A stretch of DNA of 64,000 bases from Panax quinquefolius (lineage: Eukaryota; Streptophyta; Magnoliopsida; Apiales; Araliaceae). Positions 1 to 11,312 of the stretch are shown here, one piece after another. The DNA is taken from assembly GCA_020205615.1 (NCBI GenBank), contig CM035163.1, positions 39,628,189-39,692,188 on the forward strand. Direction: 5' to 3'. Position 1 is the first letter of the stretch, and each line of letters opens with the position of its first letter. Made by a program: the position numbers and the translations under genes. The notes under the pieces were generated by a model. It saw only the letters and a list, made by a program, of their open reading frames with translations. It searched no databases and was not told the origin of the DNA.

Positions 1-211
1 ACTCCAATACAAATTTTATAATATTTTCCCATACATGCCCTCCATTATTCTTGACTCTTCGTTTCCTCCATTACTCACTACAATTAAATGACACTCATTA
101 ACTCTTCAATTCCAAAGAAAGTATATTAAGGGTATTTTTGCCATTTTAGTTTATGTATTGGTATGTGTGATTTAAGCTAAAAAAGCACTTATTATAGGAC
201 GGAGGTAGTAT
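1..211. mobile_element. Stowaway-like MITE, partial (right end)
   Basis: The right edge carries a GGACGGAGG(T)AGTA terminus, the mirror image of the CTCCCTCYGTCC end of Stowaway elements. The body is AT-rich and shares the phrase ACCCTTAATAT with the other MITE fragment at 59388. The left end lies outside the window. It appears to sit inside Chr-L, because the sequence to its right is internal chromovirus LTR. Non-coding. Confidence 0.6.
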
Positions 212-876
212 TATTTTAATAATATTATTAGATAGCATTATTGGAAATGTCTAGAAAGTTATGTCAAGGAGAGGTTTGGTCACCTAATTGCGCGCAAGTA
301 AGGAGAAATCCTTATCGGAAAGTCCCCTCTTTCCTGGAAATGGTCTGGTTGTCATAATTGTGATTCTGTAATATTATTTGTGAATAATTAATTATTGATT
401 TATATGATAAGGAAATATTTATTTGATGTGGATATAAATGATGGATTTATTTATATGGTTATAAATGAAGTAGTTAGTGTTGAGGTGTTTTATCAGTATT
501 TTTGTCGGAATGGAGGTATTAAAAATTAAACTAGTGTTCTTGAGATATATTGTGTGAGTTATAATTTTTATTCACCGTTTGGAATCGTGATTTTTTTTGA
601 TATGTTATACATATATAAGTTGAGTATATGTCCACAAATTTTGAACCGTTAAAAATGAGCGTATGATTTGTTATGAATTTTAAGAGGTGACTGGTTCAGA
701 AATTGTTGAAGTTTTTGAATTTATCATTTTGGTGGAAAATTCTAGAATTATTGGGCCCCACTTTTGGTTGGTGAGAAATGTGTTAAAATTGAATTTCAAA
801 TGTGGTGGGTGGCAATAGTAACAGGTAAAGCCATCAGATAGCAGGTCAAGTCTGCTTCGGCGTGCTAACATTTTCC

Positions 877-884
877 TATAAATA
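877..884 (+). promoter_or_regulatory. TATA box of Chr-L LTR
   Basis: TATAAATA in the context TTCCTATAAATAGAG. The same TTCCTATAAATAG context recurs in Chr-C, Chr-E and the Chr-A solo LTR, so this is the likely U3/R promoter. Confidence 0.75.
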
Positions 885-1147
885 GAGGGCTAATTTAGAA
901 TTGAAAATCACACCAGAAACAAGTTTTCTTTCTCTCTATATTATCGAGCGTATTTTGTGAGTATTTAGATACTTTGAGAGTTGCTATTCAGTGCAAGTTT
1001 CCTTCAGCATATCCGATATTCCATTTTGAAGTACTGTTTCTTTGAGGTAAGGGATGTTATTTTCTTCTTAAATGATATTATTTTCTTCAATATCATTATG
1101 CTGAAATATTGATATGAATTTTATTGTGAAAATTCTACCTTATTGTA

Positions 1148-1218
1148 TCGGGGTTACTATTCACGTATACAGTACTATTCCCATATACGGCACTATTCAC
1201 GAATACGGCACTATTCAC
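1148..1218 (+). repeat. TACTATTCAC short-repeat cluster
   Basis: Four near copies of (T/C)ACTATTC(A/C)C separated by 8-14 bases. Longer versions occur at the same relative LTR position at 32167-32395 (Chr-C) and 61343-61592 (Chr-F). Confidence 0.8.
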
Positions 1219-1458
1219 CAAAAAATGAAATTCTCTTTTTCGTCCCAGATGTCTTTTATGGTTACTATCTTTGATTGTATCCATGTTTTGATCTTTATTT
1301 TTTTGAATTCTACTTCACAAATGGTCATTATGGAGTATTATTGAATTTGGATAAATCGAAATACGAATCCCTAATATTTGTCCTTCTGTCTCACTGGATT
1401 CGTTCTCTAAAATGTTTTTCATCATCCTCAGTCATTAATAGGTGATACTTGATGAATA

Positions 1459-1594
1459 TCTTTGGCCTGTAGTGCAAAGATGTATGATTACCTGATGAAT
1501 ATCTTTGGCCCGTAGTGCAAAGATGAACAGGTGTTGAGATGAACATGACCAACTGGTGATACAAATGAATATCTTTGGCCCGTAGTGTAAAGAT
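1459..1594 (+). repeat. Three ATCTTTGGCC...GCAAAGAT hairpin repeats
   Basis: Three copies of a 24-base imperfect inverted repeat: ATCTTTG, a 10-base loop of the GCCCGTAGTG type, then CAAAGAT. They are spaced irregularly, about 40 and 70 bases apart. The motif recurs in every chromovirus LTR of the L/B/C/D/E/F group in this window. Confidence 0.85.
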
Positions 1595-2166
1595 GAATAT
1601 TTGATTCAAGATGTATATTGATTGATGTTACAGGGATAAAATATTGATGATGGACTTTTAAATTCATAGATGATAGTAGATTTCATTCTCTACTTAACTC
1701 TTCTAATGAATTGTTGTTTCCGCTGCAGTTGTTGATCTAAAACTTGTTGTCTATTATATTCTATCAGATTTTTCCTTGTTTAAGACTAAGGATAATTTGT
1801 TGTATATTATCTTAGTCATAATATTCTTTACTGGGCTAGTTGAGCTCACCCTTTTCCTTTTTGTTCCATTTTTCTTCTTAGGAGGTGAGAATTTAGCAGG
1901 GACTAGCCGGGGTATGGAGTGATGATTCAAGATAGCTGTTTTAGTAGTCCTCACTATTTTGTAAAATGGTGCATTAATAATTGTAATGAGGACTTTATTT
2001 GAGTGTGGATATTGTCTAGAAGACAATACTTGTATTTAAACTCACAGTATGTGTTGTCGTATTTTGTACGACAATTGTAATAATAAAGTTGTAGTTGTTC
2101 TCTATACCATGTATTTGGCGACTCAAGATAGGTTGGGTGGATTGGACCTATTTTGGGGGCGTCACA

Positions 2167-2818
2167 CTTTTCATTCGAGTTAATCATCTTGCTTTTGAAT
2201 GAGCTCTTGGTCTTCTTTCCTAACTAACAAGCTTTACAAGATTTTTCCTTGACGAAGTTCAAGTTGGGTAGACCTCTGACTAGATCATTTGATGCAAGCT
2301 TTGACATGTTCTTGAAGTTTAAATGAGATAGACTCCTATGCCATAACCAACTTACATCTTCTGAAGCTTTTGAGAAGAAACATGTTGATTCTGAGGAACT
2401 TAATTTAGAGAGATTCATCACATAAACATTTCCTTATCTTGATCCAGTCAGCTTTATGGATTTGGTTTCCAAATCTTGAACTTGACATTTGTTGTTCAGG
2501 AAGATGGTTTGATGTCCTTTGTCGCATAGCTAACTTGTGCTTAGCAGGTTGTGCTTTAGTCCATTAACATAGGCTACCTTACTAAAAGAAACAACTCATT
2601 TTCCTACATAGTCATATCTTATGATTTTAACAGAGTTGTTATCTCCAAAGATAGCTGTTGGACCATCTTTATATTTAAAATCTAATATAAGCGCTTTATT
2701 TCCCGGAATGTGCCGAGAGCTCCAACTATTAAGATACCAAATAGACTCCACTACGTTTGATACCTGCATGGATAAACATTATTTATTTGGTACTCATACT
2801 CTTTTGGGTCCTTCAATG
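2167..2818 (-). pseudogene. Copia-1 pol fragment: protease to GAG-pre-integrase
   Basis: Minus-strand remnant of Ty1/copia pol. Reading leftward it shows the IEGPKRV block, then WYLNSWSSRHIPGNKAL, the aspartic protease region in which the catalytic D-S-G of WYLDSGCSRH is changed to N-S-W. Next come LVxxGNVVFSKVAYVNGLKHNLLS-like sequence and WLWHRSLSHLNF, the GAG-pre-integrase HxxxH zinc motif, ending at KSCKAC followed by a stop. The protease active site is lost and there are several in-frame stops, so it is dead. The right edge (2819-2823) is the TTAGT target copy of Chr-B(-); removing that insertion joins this frame to the Gag tail at 22587. The left edge is cut by Chr-L. Integrase, RT and RNase H would lie left of the window. 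Confidence 0.9.
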
Positions 2819-2823
2819 TTAGT
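2819..2823. repeat. Target site duplication of Chr-B(-), left copy
   Basis: TTAGT, identical to 22582-22586 at the other end of the insertion. Duplication by integrase staggered cuts is expected for LTR elements. Confidence 0.9.
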
Positions 2824-4464
2824 TGTGATGCCCCTAAATAGGTCCACACAACCCATTATGAGTTGCCAAAAATAACACTACTGAAGCGACCTTTCCTATT
2901 ACAATAATTGAACTGTCGTGCAAAATATGACAACATATAAGCTATGAGTTTCAATACAAATATTGTAACATATATAATACGACAATATTCATACTCAAAT
3001 TATTATAATGCCATATAAAATACAGCAACAAATATTTCAATTCCTCAAAGGAACACGAGAAGATTTATGTCCTCCTCATTCTAATGCGGTGTATTTTGAC
3101 GCTTTCAAAGTCGGGTTCTCATCACCCTATTGTTGTTCACCAAAATCAATTATTAAATGATGTATAAAATACGACACACACATTTTAAGTCCTCAGTACA
3201 ATTATGATGTGTGACGCCCCCAAATCCGGGTCTCTTCCAACCCGATGGATGGTGCTACACGATACTACCATTCATACATACATTCAATTGAAATACCTTA
3301 AAAGAACGAATATGCCTTATATATATATTAAAATAATATTTACATTTCCCCAGGTTCTTGATAACCCTTTCTCTTATTCTTGTCATAATATCAAATATAT
3401 TACAATCGCTCATTCTATATTATTACAAAAGTATTATATGGATTCGTCTTCACCTTGCCCTTATCCTTGCCAGAGCCTTCGGTCCATTCGATCTTAGATG
3501 TGTTCATATGGTTCAAGCAAGAGTGAGCATGACTAGCTCAGCAAGTACAACATTTCTAATAAACAACATGCTTAAAACATAGGAATCGTATATCTTCAAT
3601 AACTGAACAATAGTTACGAAGTACTATCGGTAATTCAAAATAGCACTTCTTTTCCTTTAAAACGTTTTACAATAACAATATTCAGTAAAACATCAATTCT
3701 GGTCCAAGACCTTGAGCATATCATAAGTTCTTTGAAAAAAGGACATCCCGGCACTAAGTCCGTAAGTCTGACATTTCTTACGAGCACGTCTAGGTGATCA
3801 GCCTATAGTACTCTATGTTGATCAACACTACATTCATTAAATGTATGTACGTTTAAGTTGTGGAAACCTCACGTGCCTGTCGTATGACGACAAAACATTT
3901 TTAGCATACTCAGTCTTCGATTGAAAACCACACCAATATAACTTGGTAAACATTGTACATGCTTTGATAGAAACATAATTTAAGTATAGCCGAAAGAATT
4001 AGCGTTGACTTCATCATACATCAATTCATGCGTAAGAATACATGAATCATAAAGCTTGTTCAGAATAACACATTCTTTGGTTTAACAAGGGTTAAAGTAC
4101 TTGCCTTTAGCGTCTGCTACAGTTAATAACACGTTCTTTGGTTTAAGTCTGTAAGGTCTCTACAATACATAATCACATAATGTACCACATTAGGTAATAT
4201 ATAATCAAGTATGAGTACATCTATATCATACCCTTCTTCTCAATCCAAACATGACTTAGATTTGTTATTATTGGTTCCGACTTTCCATTGCGTTGTTCTT
4301 ATCTTCACATTGCATTCATGTTTGATTGTTATCTCTAACCTTTAGGCAACATTATTAAGATTTAACAATACCTTATAATGATTCATTAAGTTCTGTAGTT
4401 CATTATCTAAGACTTACTATTCATTTCATACTTGTAAACTTTCTTCTATACGCCTCTCTTAAGT

Positions 4465-4670
4465 CTGGCGCTGTGGTGCCAGTCTCCTTTGAATAATGCG
4501 CGCTGCGGCGTTTGTTTTCAATAGTTAAGGGAAGAGTCTGGCGCTGAGGCGCAATATACAATACATTGGGCCGCGCCGCGGCGTGAATCTACAGAAGGTA
4601 GTGGCACTGTGCTTGGCGTTGCAGCACCATCAATTGGCCTTGGGTTGGCGCCGCGGCACCAACTCTGTGC
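4465..4670 (-). repeat. GC-rich palindrome island in Chr-A LTR
   Basis: In otherwise AT-rich DNA, about six imperfect palindromes of the type GGCGCYGYGGYGCC occur in 200 bases (for example GGCGCTGTGGTGCC and TTGGCGCCGCGGCACCAA). The Chr-A 5' LTR keeps only one (13361-13374). The family solo LTR has a matching island at 20040-20245. Confidence 0.85.
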
Positions 4671-5583
4671 CTTAGAAAAATTTTACAGACTTTCAATTTT
4701 GTGAACTTCCCGGACGTATAACTTCTTCGTTATAAGTCCGAATTGGCTCGTTCAAAAGCCTACAATTCACAAATTCCATACTTTATGCGTTTATGTAAGA
4801 ATTTTATCTATTTGACTTTGTTTGCTAAAAATTTTCCTATTAGTTCATTTTTAACAAAAACGATAAACGTTCGTGAACGTTCAATGCTCGTTCCTTCATT
4901 CTAAGTCGGAATACGGTCATTTTTGAGTCTGCAACTCTGATATCAAACACAAAATACGACTTCCATTCCGAGAATTTCACGAATTCGACGCTTAATGTCC
5001 AATAATGTTAATCCCGGCAAATCTTTATTACTAACGATATGATCATGGTTCTAAATGGATTCTACCATCATATGAACATTTCAAACTACTTATTACATTA
5101 ACTTATTTTCAAGCATGAGTTAATGACTTAATCAACTTATAAGCTACGAATTCCATTTCTTATGACTTAATATGGTTTTAAGTCCTTTACTCAATGTTCT
5201 CATACCATATTGAACATACTAACATCATATGACAATCATATGATAAGTTTATCATAAGTTCATAACTTATTTAGGTTCAACTTACTTATTCATGATCTAT
5301 TCAGCTTAAGTTCATTAATTCATCAATTCTTACATGTTCTTAGCATACATGCTTATTTCATTACACTTCTCTTATCACCCTACAATGATAGAGATGAAGG
5401 TATATTAGACACAAGATCATTACCTTTGATGAACTAGTTCTTCTTCTTCTTCTTGAAGATTTAATAATGGAAGTCTAACTTATAAGTGCTTATTCTTGCT
5501 TAACCTCTCTAACCAATAAGTTACTTTGTAAGAGAAAGTTGTTGAATGAAATAAAACAAGCAAATAATGAATTGTGAGCTTGT

Positions 5584-5591
5584 TATTTATA
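5584..5591 (-). promoter_or_regulatory. TATA box in Chr-A 3' LTR
   Basis: TATAAATA on the minus strand in the context GTCTATAAATAAC. In the 3' LTR a transcript from it would run outward into Chr-B and the Copia-1 remnant, if active. Confidence 0.65.
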
Positions 5592-6454
5592 GACTAACCA
5601 AAGTGAGGGCACTACGGTCATTAAGTACTCCACCTCCTTAATAACCTCCTTACTATTCATCTACTTAACCACTAAGTAAACTTGCTAGCCACATAAAGTA
5701 CTTGATCATCACAACACTTGGTCATTACAAAAAGTTCTTGCCCATCAAGTCTATCCATGGGTTGCACCATGGATCCTAATTATCCAATGGATCATAATTT
5801 AGGCTTTAATCCACTTAGCTTAACAAAAACCTTTGGGCTTGCATTAAGTTACTTTGGACTTTAGCTTACTAATTACTTGGGCTTGTACCTTAATTCTTGT
5901 TGGACTATTCAATTATTATATAATCCTACAAGTCCAAGTCTTTTAATTAAAAGCCTTATTATTATACCATATGTATAATTCTTGTATTCTAGTTCGTATA
6001 TTAATTCGTAACATACGTTATTCCACTCTTCATACGTACTTGTATAATACTTCGTATCATACAATCAATACACTTTCTTTCTAACGTTTAATATTCCTAA
6101 CGTTCTCAAAATAAGTCCGCATGCGAAATATTACGTTTTCCATACTTAGATTATTATTACATAATCCATCTCACATTGATATTATAACATTACGTATTTC
6201 TCGGAAGTTCAAAAATAATTCCCGAGCGTAAATCGATGAATAGTGTTTTTCAGAAAATTTCTCGGAAAACTTTTATTTTCGTTTTAGAAATTCAAACACT
6301 TTAATTCTCCCACGTAGTTAAAATACTATGACTTTCCGGTGTTTCTAAGTTATAGAACAACATTCATCTTACTAACACATAATAAAAATAAATAATATTA
6401 TTTTATTCATTATTAAAAGTATTTACAAAATGTTCGATTTTCTGGGGCGTTACA

Positions 6455-6467
6455 CTCTCTCCCTCTT
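6455..6467 (-). other. Chr-A polypurine tract
   Basis: Minus-strand AAGAGGGAGAGAG immediately before the 3' LTR start TGTAACG. This is the expected plus-strand primer of reverse transcription. It lies 37 bases downstream of the end of the chromodomain reading frame. Confidence 0.85.
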
Positions 6468-6503
6468 ATAAGGATTCAGTCACCAGAATCTCGCTAAAAA
6501 AAT

Positions 6504-6974
6504 TTACACAAATAATTGAGGGTAATTCTTTTTCATCTTTTCTTCAAGTTCCCACGTTGCTTCTTCTGCATCGTGGTTCTTCCATAACACCTTTACCAAA
6601 GGTATAACTTTATTCCGCAGAACTTGTTCTTTTCTGTCGATGATTTGAATCGGCATCTCTTCGTACGTTAAGTCCTTCTCGATATGAATAGGTTCATACT
6701 CTATTACGTGCTTATAATCCGGCTTATAAGGACGCAATACCGAGACGTGAAATACGTTATGTATTCGTTCTAGGTCTGAAGGTAATGCTACCATGTAAGC
6801 TACCTCACCTACCCGTTTTAACACTTCGAAAGGTCCTATAAACCTCGGACTTAACTTCCCCTTCTTTCCAAAGCGTATCTTTCCTTTCCGGGGAGATACC
6901 TTTAGAAAGACGTATAAGCCTACTTCGAATTCTCTATTCTCTCGATGAATAAAAGTAAACTTCTTTTTTATCAT
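6504..6974 (-). pseudogene. Chr-A integrase C-terminus and chromodomain
   Basis: A 156-codon open stretch on the minus strand. It holds the integrase C-terminal GPY/F-like block (PRFIGPFEVLKRVGEVAY) at about residues 44-62 and VHNVFHVS-like sequence (IHNVFHVSVLRPY) at about 90-103. It ends in a chromodomain-like tail (IQIIDRKEQVLRNK, VKVLWKNHDAEEATWELEE). In chromoviruses this domain is thought to steer integration to heterochromatin. The stretch is open to its own stop, but it is separated by frameshift from the integrase core at 6971-7225, so it could not be translated as part of Pol. Confidence 0.92.
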
Positions 6975-7877
6975 CTTGAGTCGCTACCAAACGATCTCAG
7001 TATTAGTTTAACAATGTCCGCTGTTTGTTGCACCAATTCAGGTCCTAGCATTCGGCGTTCTCCCACTTCATCCCAATACAATGGTGTTCTGCATTTCCTT
7101 CCATACAAAGCTTCGTAAGGCGGCATTCCTATACTTTCCTGACAACTATTGTTATACGCAAACTCTACTAATGGTAGATGATTATCCCAACTACCCTTAT
7201 AATCCATGACGCAAGATCTTAACATATCCTCTAACGTCTGAATTGTTCTCTCGCTTTGTCCATCGGTCTATGGATGATATGACGTACTCAGCTTCAACTG
7301 CGTTCCCAATTGCTCTTGTAGACTCCTCCAAAAGTTCGATGTGAATCGTGGGTCACGATCTGACACAATCGATACTAGTGTTCCATGTCTAGAAATTATT
7401 TCTTTAATATAAAGTCTAGCTAACTGGTCTAAGTTATACTTGAAAAGTGAGCCGACTTCATCAACCGGTTCACTATTACCCAAATCACATCATACCCCTT
7501 CTGAGTAGTCGGAAGTCCTACCACAAAATCCATCGTGATTTTCTCCCATTTCCACTCTGAAATTTCTAATGACTCTAGCAAGCCACATGGTCGTTGATGT
7601 TCGGCCTTAACTCTTTGACAAGTCAAGCACCTACTCACATACTCGGCGATCTCTCTCTCTTTATGTTCGGCCACCAGAAACTCTGTCGAAAATCTTGATA
7701 CATCTTAGTGCTACCAGGATGAAAAAATCTCGAACTATGAGCCTCTTGTAGAACCTGCTCCTTTAATTTCGTTTCATTCGGAACCCAAATTCTTCCTTCA
7801 AATCTCAATAACCCCTCGTTATCAAGATTGTACTTAGTTTCTTTTTCATTAGTTAACCGCTCCTTTACTCGATCACA
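6971..7877 (-). pseudogene. Chr-A integrase core, broken
   Basis: Minus-strand pieces in more than one frame. They show the zinc-finger CLTC pair, the first catalytic Asp in MDFVVGLP, the second Asp in [12 protein letters not shown], and the third residue (Glu) in the SERTIQ block at about 7240. A CAG-to-TAG type stop at about 7268-7270 sits inside the YHPxTDGQSERT motif just before the Glu. A frame change at about 7430-7480 splits the piece between the two Asp residues. The catalytic D-D-E residues are still visible, but no continuous integrase could be made. Confidence 0.9.
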
Positions 7878-8453
7878 CTAAGCAGTTCTGAGTTGCACCT
7901 CCTTGATTCTCTCTACGATAGTAGATTGCATCTCTGTCGTAAAAAGTATCTGCCCCACTTCACTTGACAACTTCACTTCTATCTTCATCCTAGCCATATC
8001 TGTTATTAACTCAGTTTGAGCCGTTAACATAGATAACTTTTCCCGACCCTTTCTACTTAAGGCATCGGCAACTACAATGGCTTTTCCAGGGTGATACAGG
8101 ATTTCACAGTCATAATCCTTTATCAACTCCAGCCATCTCCTCTGCCTCATATTCAACTCCTTCTGTGTGAAGATATATTTTAGACTTTTGTGGTCCGTAT
8201 ATATCTCATATTTTTCTCCATAAAGATAATGTCTGCATATCTTTAGAGCAAAAACTACTGCGGCTAGTTCCAGATCATGAGTAGGGTAAACTTTTTCATA
8301 ATCCTTCAACTGCCTAGATGCATACGCAATGACCTTGCCATGCTGCATGAGCACGCATCCAAGTCCGTTATGCGAAGCATCACTACAAACTACAAAATTC
8401 CCTGTGTCATCGGGTAATGACAAAACAAACGCTTCACTCAACCTCTTCTTCAA
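7878..8453 (-). pseudogene. Chr-A RNase H domain
   Basis: A 191-codon open stretch on the minus strand with an apparently intact RNase H pattern: [14 protein letters not shown] (first Asp), [12 protein letters not shown] (Glu), [12 protein letters not shown] (Asp) and VVADALSRK (last Asp). This domain removes the RNA strand after first-strand synthesis. It is preceded by a stop at 8454 that separates it from the RT connection (8454-8670). The domain is readable, but the element's Pol is not continuous. Confidence 0.92.
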
Positions 8454-8670
8454 TTATTGAAAACTGTCTTCACATTTCTCCGTCCACGCGTACTTCACCG
8501 TCTTCCTTGTCAAGTTAGTCAACAGAGTTGTTATCTTAGAAAAATCCTGGATAAATCTCCGATAGTAACCAGCTAACCCTAGGAAACTCTGTACCTCGGT
8601 TGGCGATTTTGGTTGTTCCCAATTCATCACTGCTTCCACCTTCGTTGGATCTACTGAAATCCCTTCTTGA
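8454..8670 (-). pseudogene. Chr-A RT connection region
   Basis: Minus-strand sequence with [19 protein letters not shown], the conserved end of gypsy RT leading into RNase H. The frame shifts relative to the upstream RT at about 8671-8690, within the GHVI-like motif after the thumb, so this is one of the element's disabling lesions. Confidence 0.9.
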
Positions 8671-9903
8671 TCAATGACATGACCTAAACTGTACCTTTTC
8701 TAGCCAAAATTCACACTTCGTGAATTTCGCATACAACTTCTCCCTTCTTAGTGTCTCCAACACTAATCTTAGGTGTTCAGCATGATCTTCTTGCGTCTTA
8801 GAGTAGACTAGAATATCATCAATAAACACCACGATGAACTTGACCAAATATTGTTTGAACACTCTGTTCATCATATCCATAAATGCAGCTGGTGCATTAG
8901 TCAACCCAAATGACATCACTAGAAACTCGTAATGACCATAACGAGTCCTAAATGTTGTCTTTGGTACGTCCTCCTTCCTAACCTTCAGCTGATGATACCC
9001 CATTCTTAAATCTATTTTAGAAAAATACTTAGCCCCTTTCAACTCATCAAAAAGATCATCGATCCTGGGCAACGGGTATTTATTCTTTATCGTTAATTTA
9101 TTCAACTCTCTGTAGTCGATATAAAGTCTTAACGATCTGTCCTTCTTCTTGATAAACAGTACCGGTGCTCCCCACAGCGAAACACTCGATTGAATGTACT
9201 TCTTGGCCAACAGTTCTTGTAACTGCACCATCAATTCCTTCATCTCCACTGGCGCCATACGATACGGTGCCCTGGAAACTGATGTCGCTCCTGGCACAAT
9301 GTCTATTACGAACTCGGTCTCCCTATCCGACGGAATACCTGGCAGTTCACTTGGAAATACATCAGCAAATTCACTCACTATAGGTATTTGTTCCATGGTT
9401 GTTACCACTCTTTGGGTATCAACAACATGACACAGATAACCTAGACACCCCTTCCTCAAAAATTTTCTCGTTTGTGTCATCGTTAGACAACACAAATGTC
9501 CCGGTGATCTATTCCCATAAAATACTACTTGAGGTTGTCTTAACGTTCTAATATTCACACATTTCTTCTGACAATCTATAATTGCCACATGGTTTACTAA
9601 CCAATCCATCCCAAGAATTACGTCAAATTCTCCTAACTTTATTGGTATCAAATCTACCAATAATTTACAACCCCGTATGTCTACGCAACAACTCCTATGA
9701 ATATCTTCAACATGAATTATCTCTTCATTCGCTACCTTAATATTTAAAGGTATAGGAAACTTTTCGGGAAGCAATTCTAATCGTTTAGCAAAATCACAAG
9801 CTATAAACGAACAAGTAGCACCCGAATCAAACAGCACGTAAGCATTTATATCATTGATCAGAATAATACATGCGACGACGTCCCCTGATGCAACTACATC
9901 TTA
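8671..9903 (-). pseudogene. Chr-A protease and reverse transcriptase
   Basis: The longest open piece in the window (388 codons from 9837, open back to a stop near 9901). The protease motif [12 protein letters not shown] has its catalytic [22 protein letters not shown] follows, then the RT start [14 protein letters not shown] and the fingers/palm motifs [22 protein letters not shown] and YHQLKVR. The active-site box is FIDDILVYS, the plant gypsy form of YVDD. The catalytic residues are intact, but an upstream stop separates it from Gag and a frameshift near 8671 cuts it off from RNase H. It would copy element RNA into DNA in cytoplasmic particles. Confidence 0.94.
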
Positions 9904-10317
9904 GACTGTCATATTAAAGGTACGGCCCATTAGCCTACCCGGCTGCGCTGGACCCCCAATAGCTAACTTCCTGCTATTAGTGCCCCGGTTTCTGTCTGTT
10001 CCCTTTTTTGGATAGCTCTTTTCCATGTGGTTAGTTGATCCACACACAAAGCACCCATGATTCTTCTTCGGACTGGGACAGTTAGGCGCAATGTTCCCCT
10101 CCTATACGCAATTATAACACACGACCTTCCCCTTGAAATAGACTCCTACATGAGTCTTTCCGCATATCTTGCAGGCCTCCATCCTCCTCTTTGGGTCTCC
10201 TTGCTTCACTCCGATATTCCCAGAGCTAAATACCTTCCTCTTCTCACCACTACCACTAGCTCCTTCTATCTTGACACCCCCGTCAATCTTCCCCTTATTC
10301 TTCTTTTCTTTGTGGTA
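9904..10317 (-). pseudogene. Chr-A Gag C-terminus (zinc knuckles), broken
   Basis: Minus-strand remnant between the Gag capsid frame and the protease. A CCHC knuckle is seen as CYNCxxEGNIAPNC, but the His is replaced by Asn and a stop lies inside the knuckle. A second, CFVCGSTNH-type knuckle follows. Nucleocapsid knuckles bind element RNA for packaging. Stops at about 10317 and 9901 bound the segment. Confidence 0.82.
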
Positions 10318-10998
10318 CTAGCTCAACGCCTCGCTACCACCCTCGACGATTATCGCCTTCTCTAAAAGAGTCCAAAAAGTAGTGCTCTGGAATACAGACA
10401 CACGGTTATAGAGCCAAGGTTTCAAGCCCTGCTCGAACCGTCGCGCCTTCCTTATCTCGGTGTCCACCTGGTGTGGAGCGAACCTTGCCAGTTCATTAAA
10501 CTTGGCAGCATATTGGGGTACTGTCATGTCCCCTTGTTTCAAATCGAGAAACCTCATCTCCATCCTCCCCTGCATAATTGTGGAAAAGTAGTTCTCGAAG
10601 AATATCTCCTTGAACCTTACCCACGTTACGTTCCCTATATCCGCTCTGGCCTGATTGGCCTCCCACCAAAAGTTGGCCTCTCCCTTAATCATATAGGTTG
10701 CAAAGGCAACCTTCTGGGCCTCATCAACATTTGCTATTATAAATGCCTTCTCGATTTCCTTTACCCACGTTTGGGCTTCAATAGGGTTTGTAGTTCCTTT
10801 GAACTCAGGCGGACCCACGCTTTTAAAATCCTTAAAGGTCGTAGCTCGTGCTACTCCCGGATTTACGGGGATATTAGCCCCAGTTCTATTAAATTCAGCT
10901 GTTATTAAATTAACAAACTCTTGTATGGGGTTAACCGGACCTCCCTCTTGTTGATTTGTATTAGCGCCTTGGTGTCGTTGCACTTTTCTTGGCGGCAT
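10318..10998 (-). pseudogene. Chr-A gag (capsid part)
   Basis: A 226-codon minus-strand frame starting MPPRKVQRHQ, a common start of Tekay-type Gag. It contains the retrotransposon Gag core: PPEFKGTTNPIEAQTWVKEIEKAF, then AFATYMIKGEANFWWEA, then F(K/R)EIFFENYF and a MTVPQYAAKFNELARFAPH block. This forms the particle shell. It stops shortly before the zinc-knuckle region, so the native Gag-Pol frame is broken here. It starts about 310 bases downstream of the accessory frame. Confidence 0.92.
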
Positions 10999-11312
10999 TT
11001 TGTTGATACAATAAATAACACATCGCGTTATTATTTCCTTCTCATTATTTAGTTATTATTCGATATTAAACAATAACTTCAACATCCATTACTCATTGTT
11101 TTCCCATAAAAAGGCTTATATTCATTCATTCCTTGTAGTATAATACTACATCATTTCATTACACAGCCTAAGATGATTACAATACTATCCCGCTATTGCT
11201 TTCTAAAAATTGGGATTTACAAAAGACTACCATTTACTATACAAAAGAGGGCTTTACGTCACTACTAAATACAAAATATCTACATACTTAAACTATTCTA
11301 GCTACTACTAGA
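10999..11312 (-). other. Chr-A spacer between accessory frame and gag
   Basis: AT-rich sequence with no frame or motif I recognise. It separates the accessory frame stop (11313) from the gag start (10998). Confidence 0.5.

Larger units (their letters stand above)
1047..1881 (+). other. Candidate leader intron in Chr-L LTR
   Basis: Donor-like GAG|GTAAGG at 1044-1052, about 165 bases after the TATA box. Acceptor-like pyrimidine tract ending TTCTTCTTAG at 1881. The same pair occurs at the same LTR positions in Chr-C and, with changes, in the Chr-A family. It encloses the TACTATTCAC repeats and the CTTTG...CAAAG hairpins. Splicing is inferred, not shown. Confidence 0.35.
212..2166 (+). mobile_element. 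Chr-L: chromovirus-type LTR, right part
   Basis: Ends in GGGGGCGTCACA, the 3' terminus shared by all chromovirus LTRs here, preceded by the common GTACCATGTAT...GGCGACTCAAGAT block. The block at about 240-350 matches Chr-C/E-type LTRs, while 560-720 matches Chr-B, so this LTR looks mosaic. TATA box at 877-884, splice-donor-like site at 1047. It ends inside Copia-1 pol: the minus-strand copia frame starts immediately to the right. The left boundary is outside the window, so the target duplication cannot be checked. Confidence 0.75.
3210..6454 (-). repeat. Chr-A 3' LTR
   Basis: 3,245 bases, from TGTAACGCCCC (minus, at 6454) to GGGCGTCACA (minus, at 3210). TATA box on the minus strand at 5584-5591. 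Contains a GC-rich palindrome island at 4465-4670 that the 5' LTR lacks. The lower part (3210-3600) aligns to 12115-12490 with about a dozen differences. Confidence 0.93.

Noticed and set aside
9165..10908. Plus-strand frames over Chr-A gag and protease
   Set aside because: Antisense to strongly recognisable Gag, protease and RT sequence.
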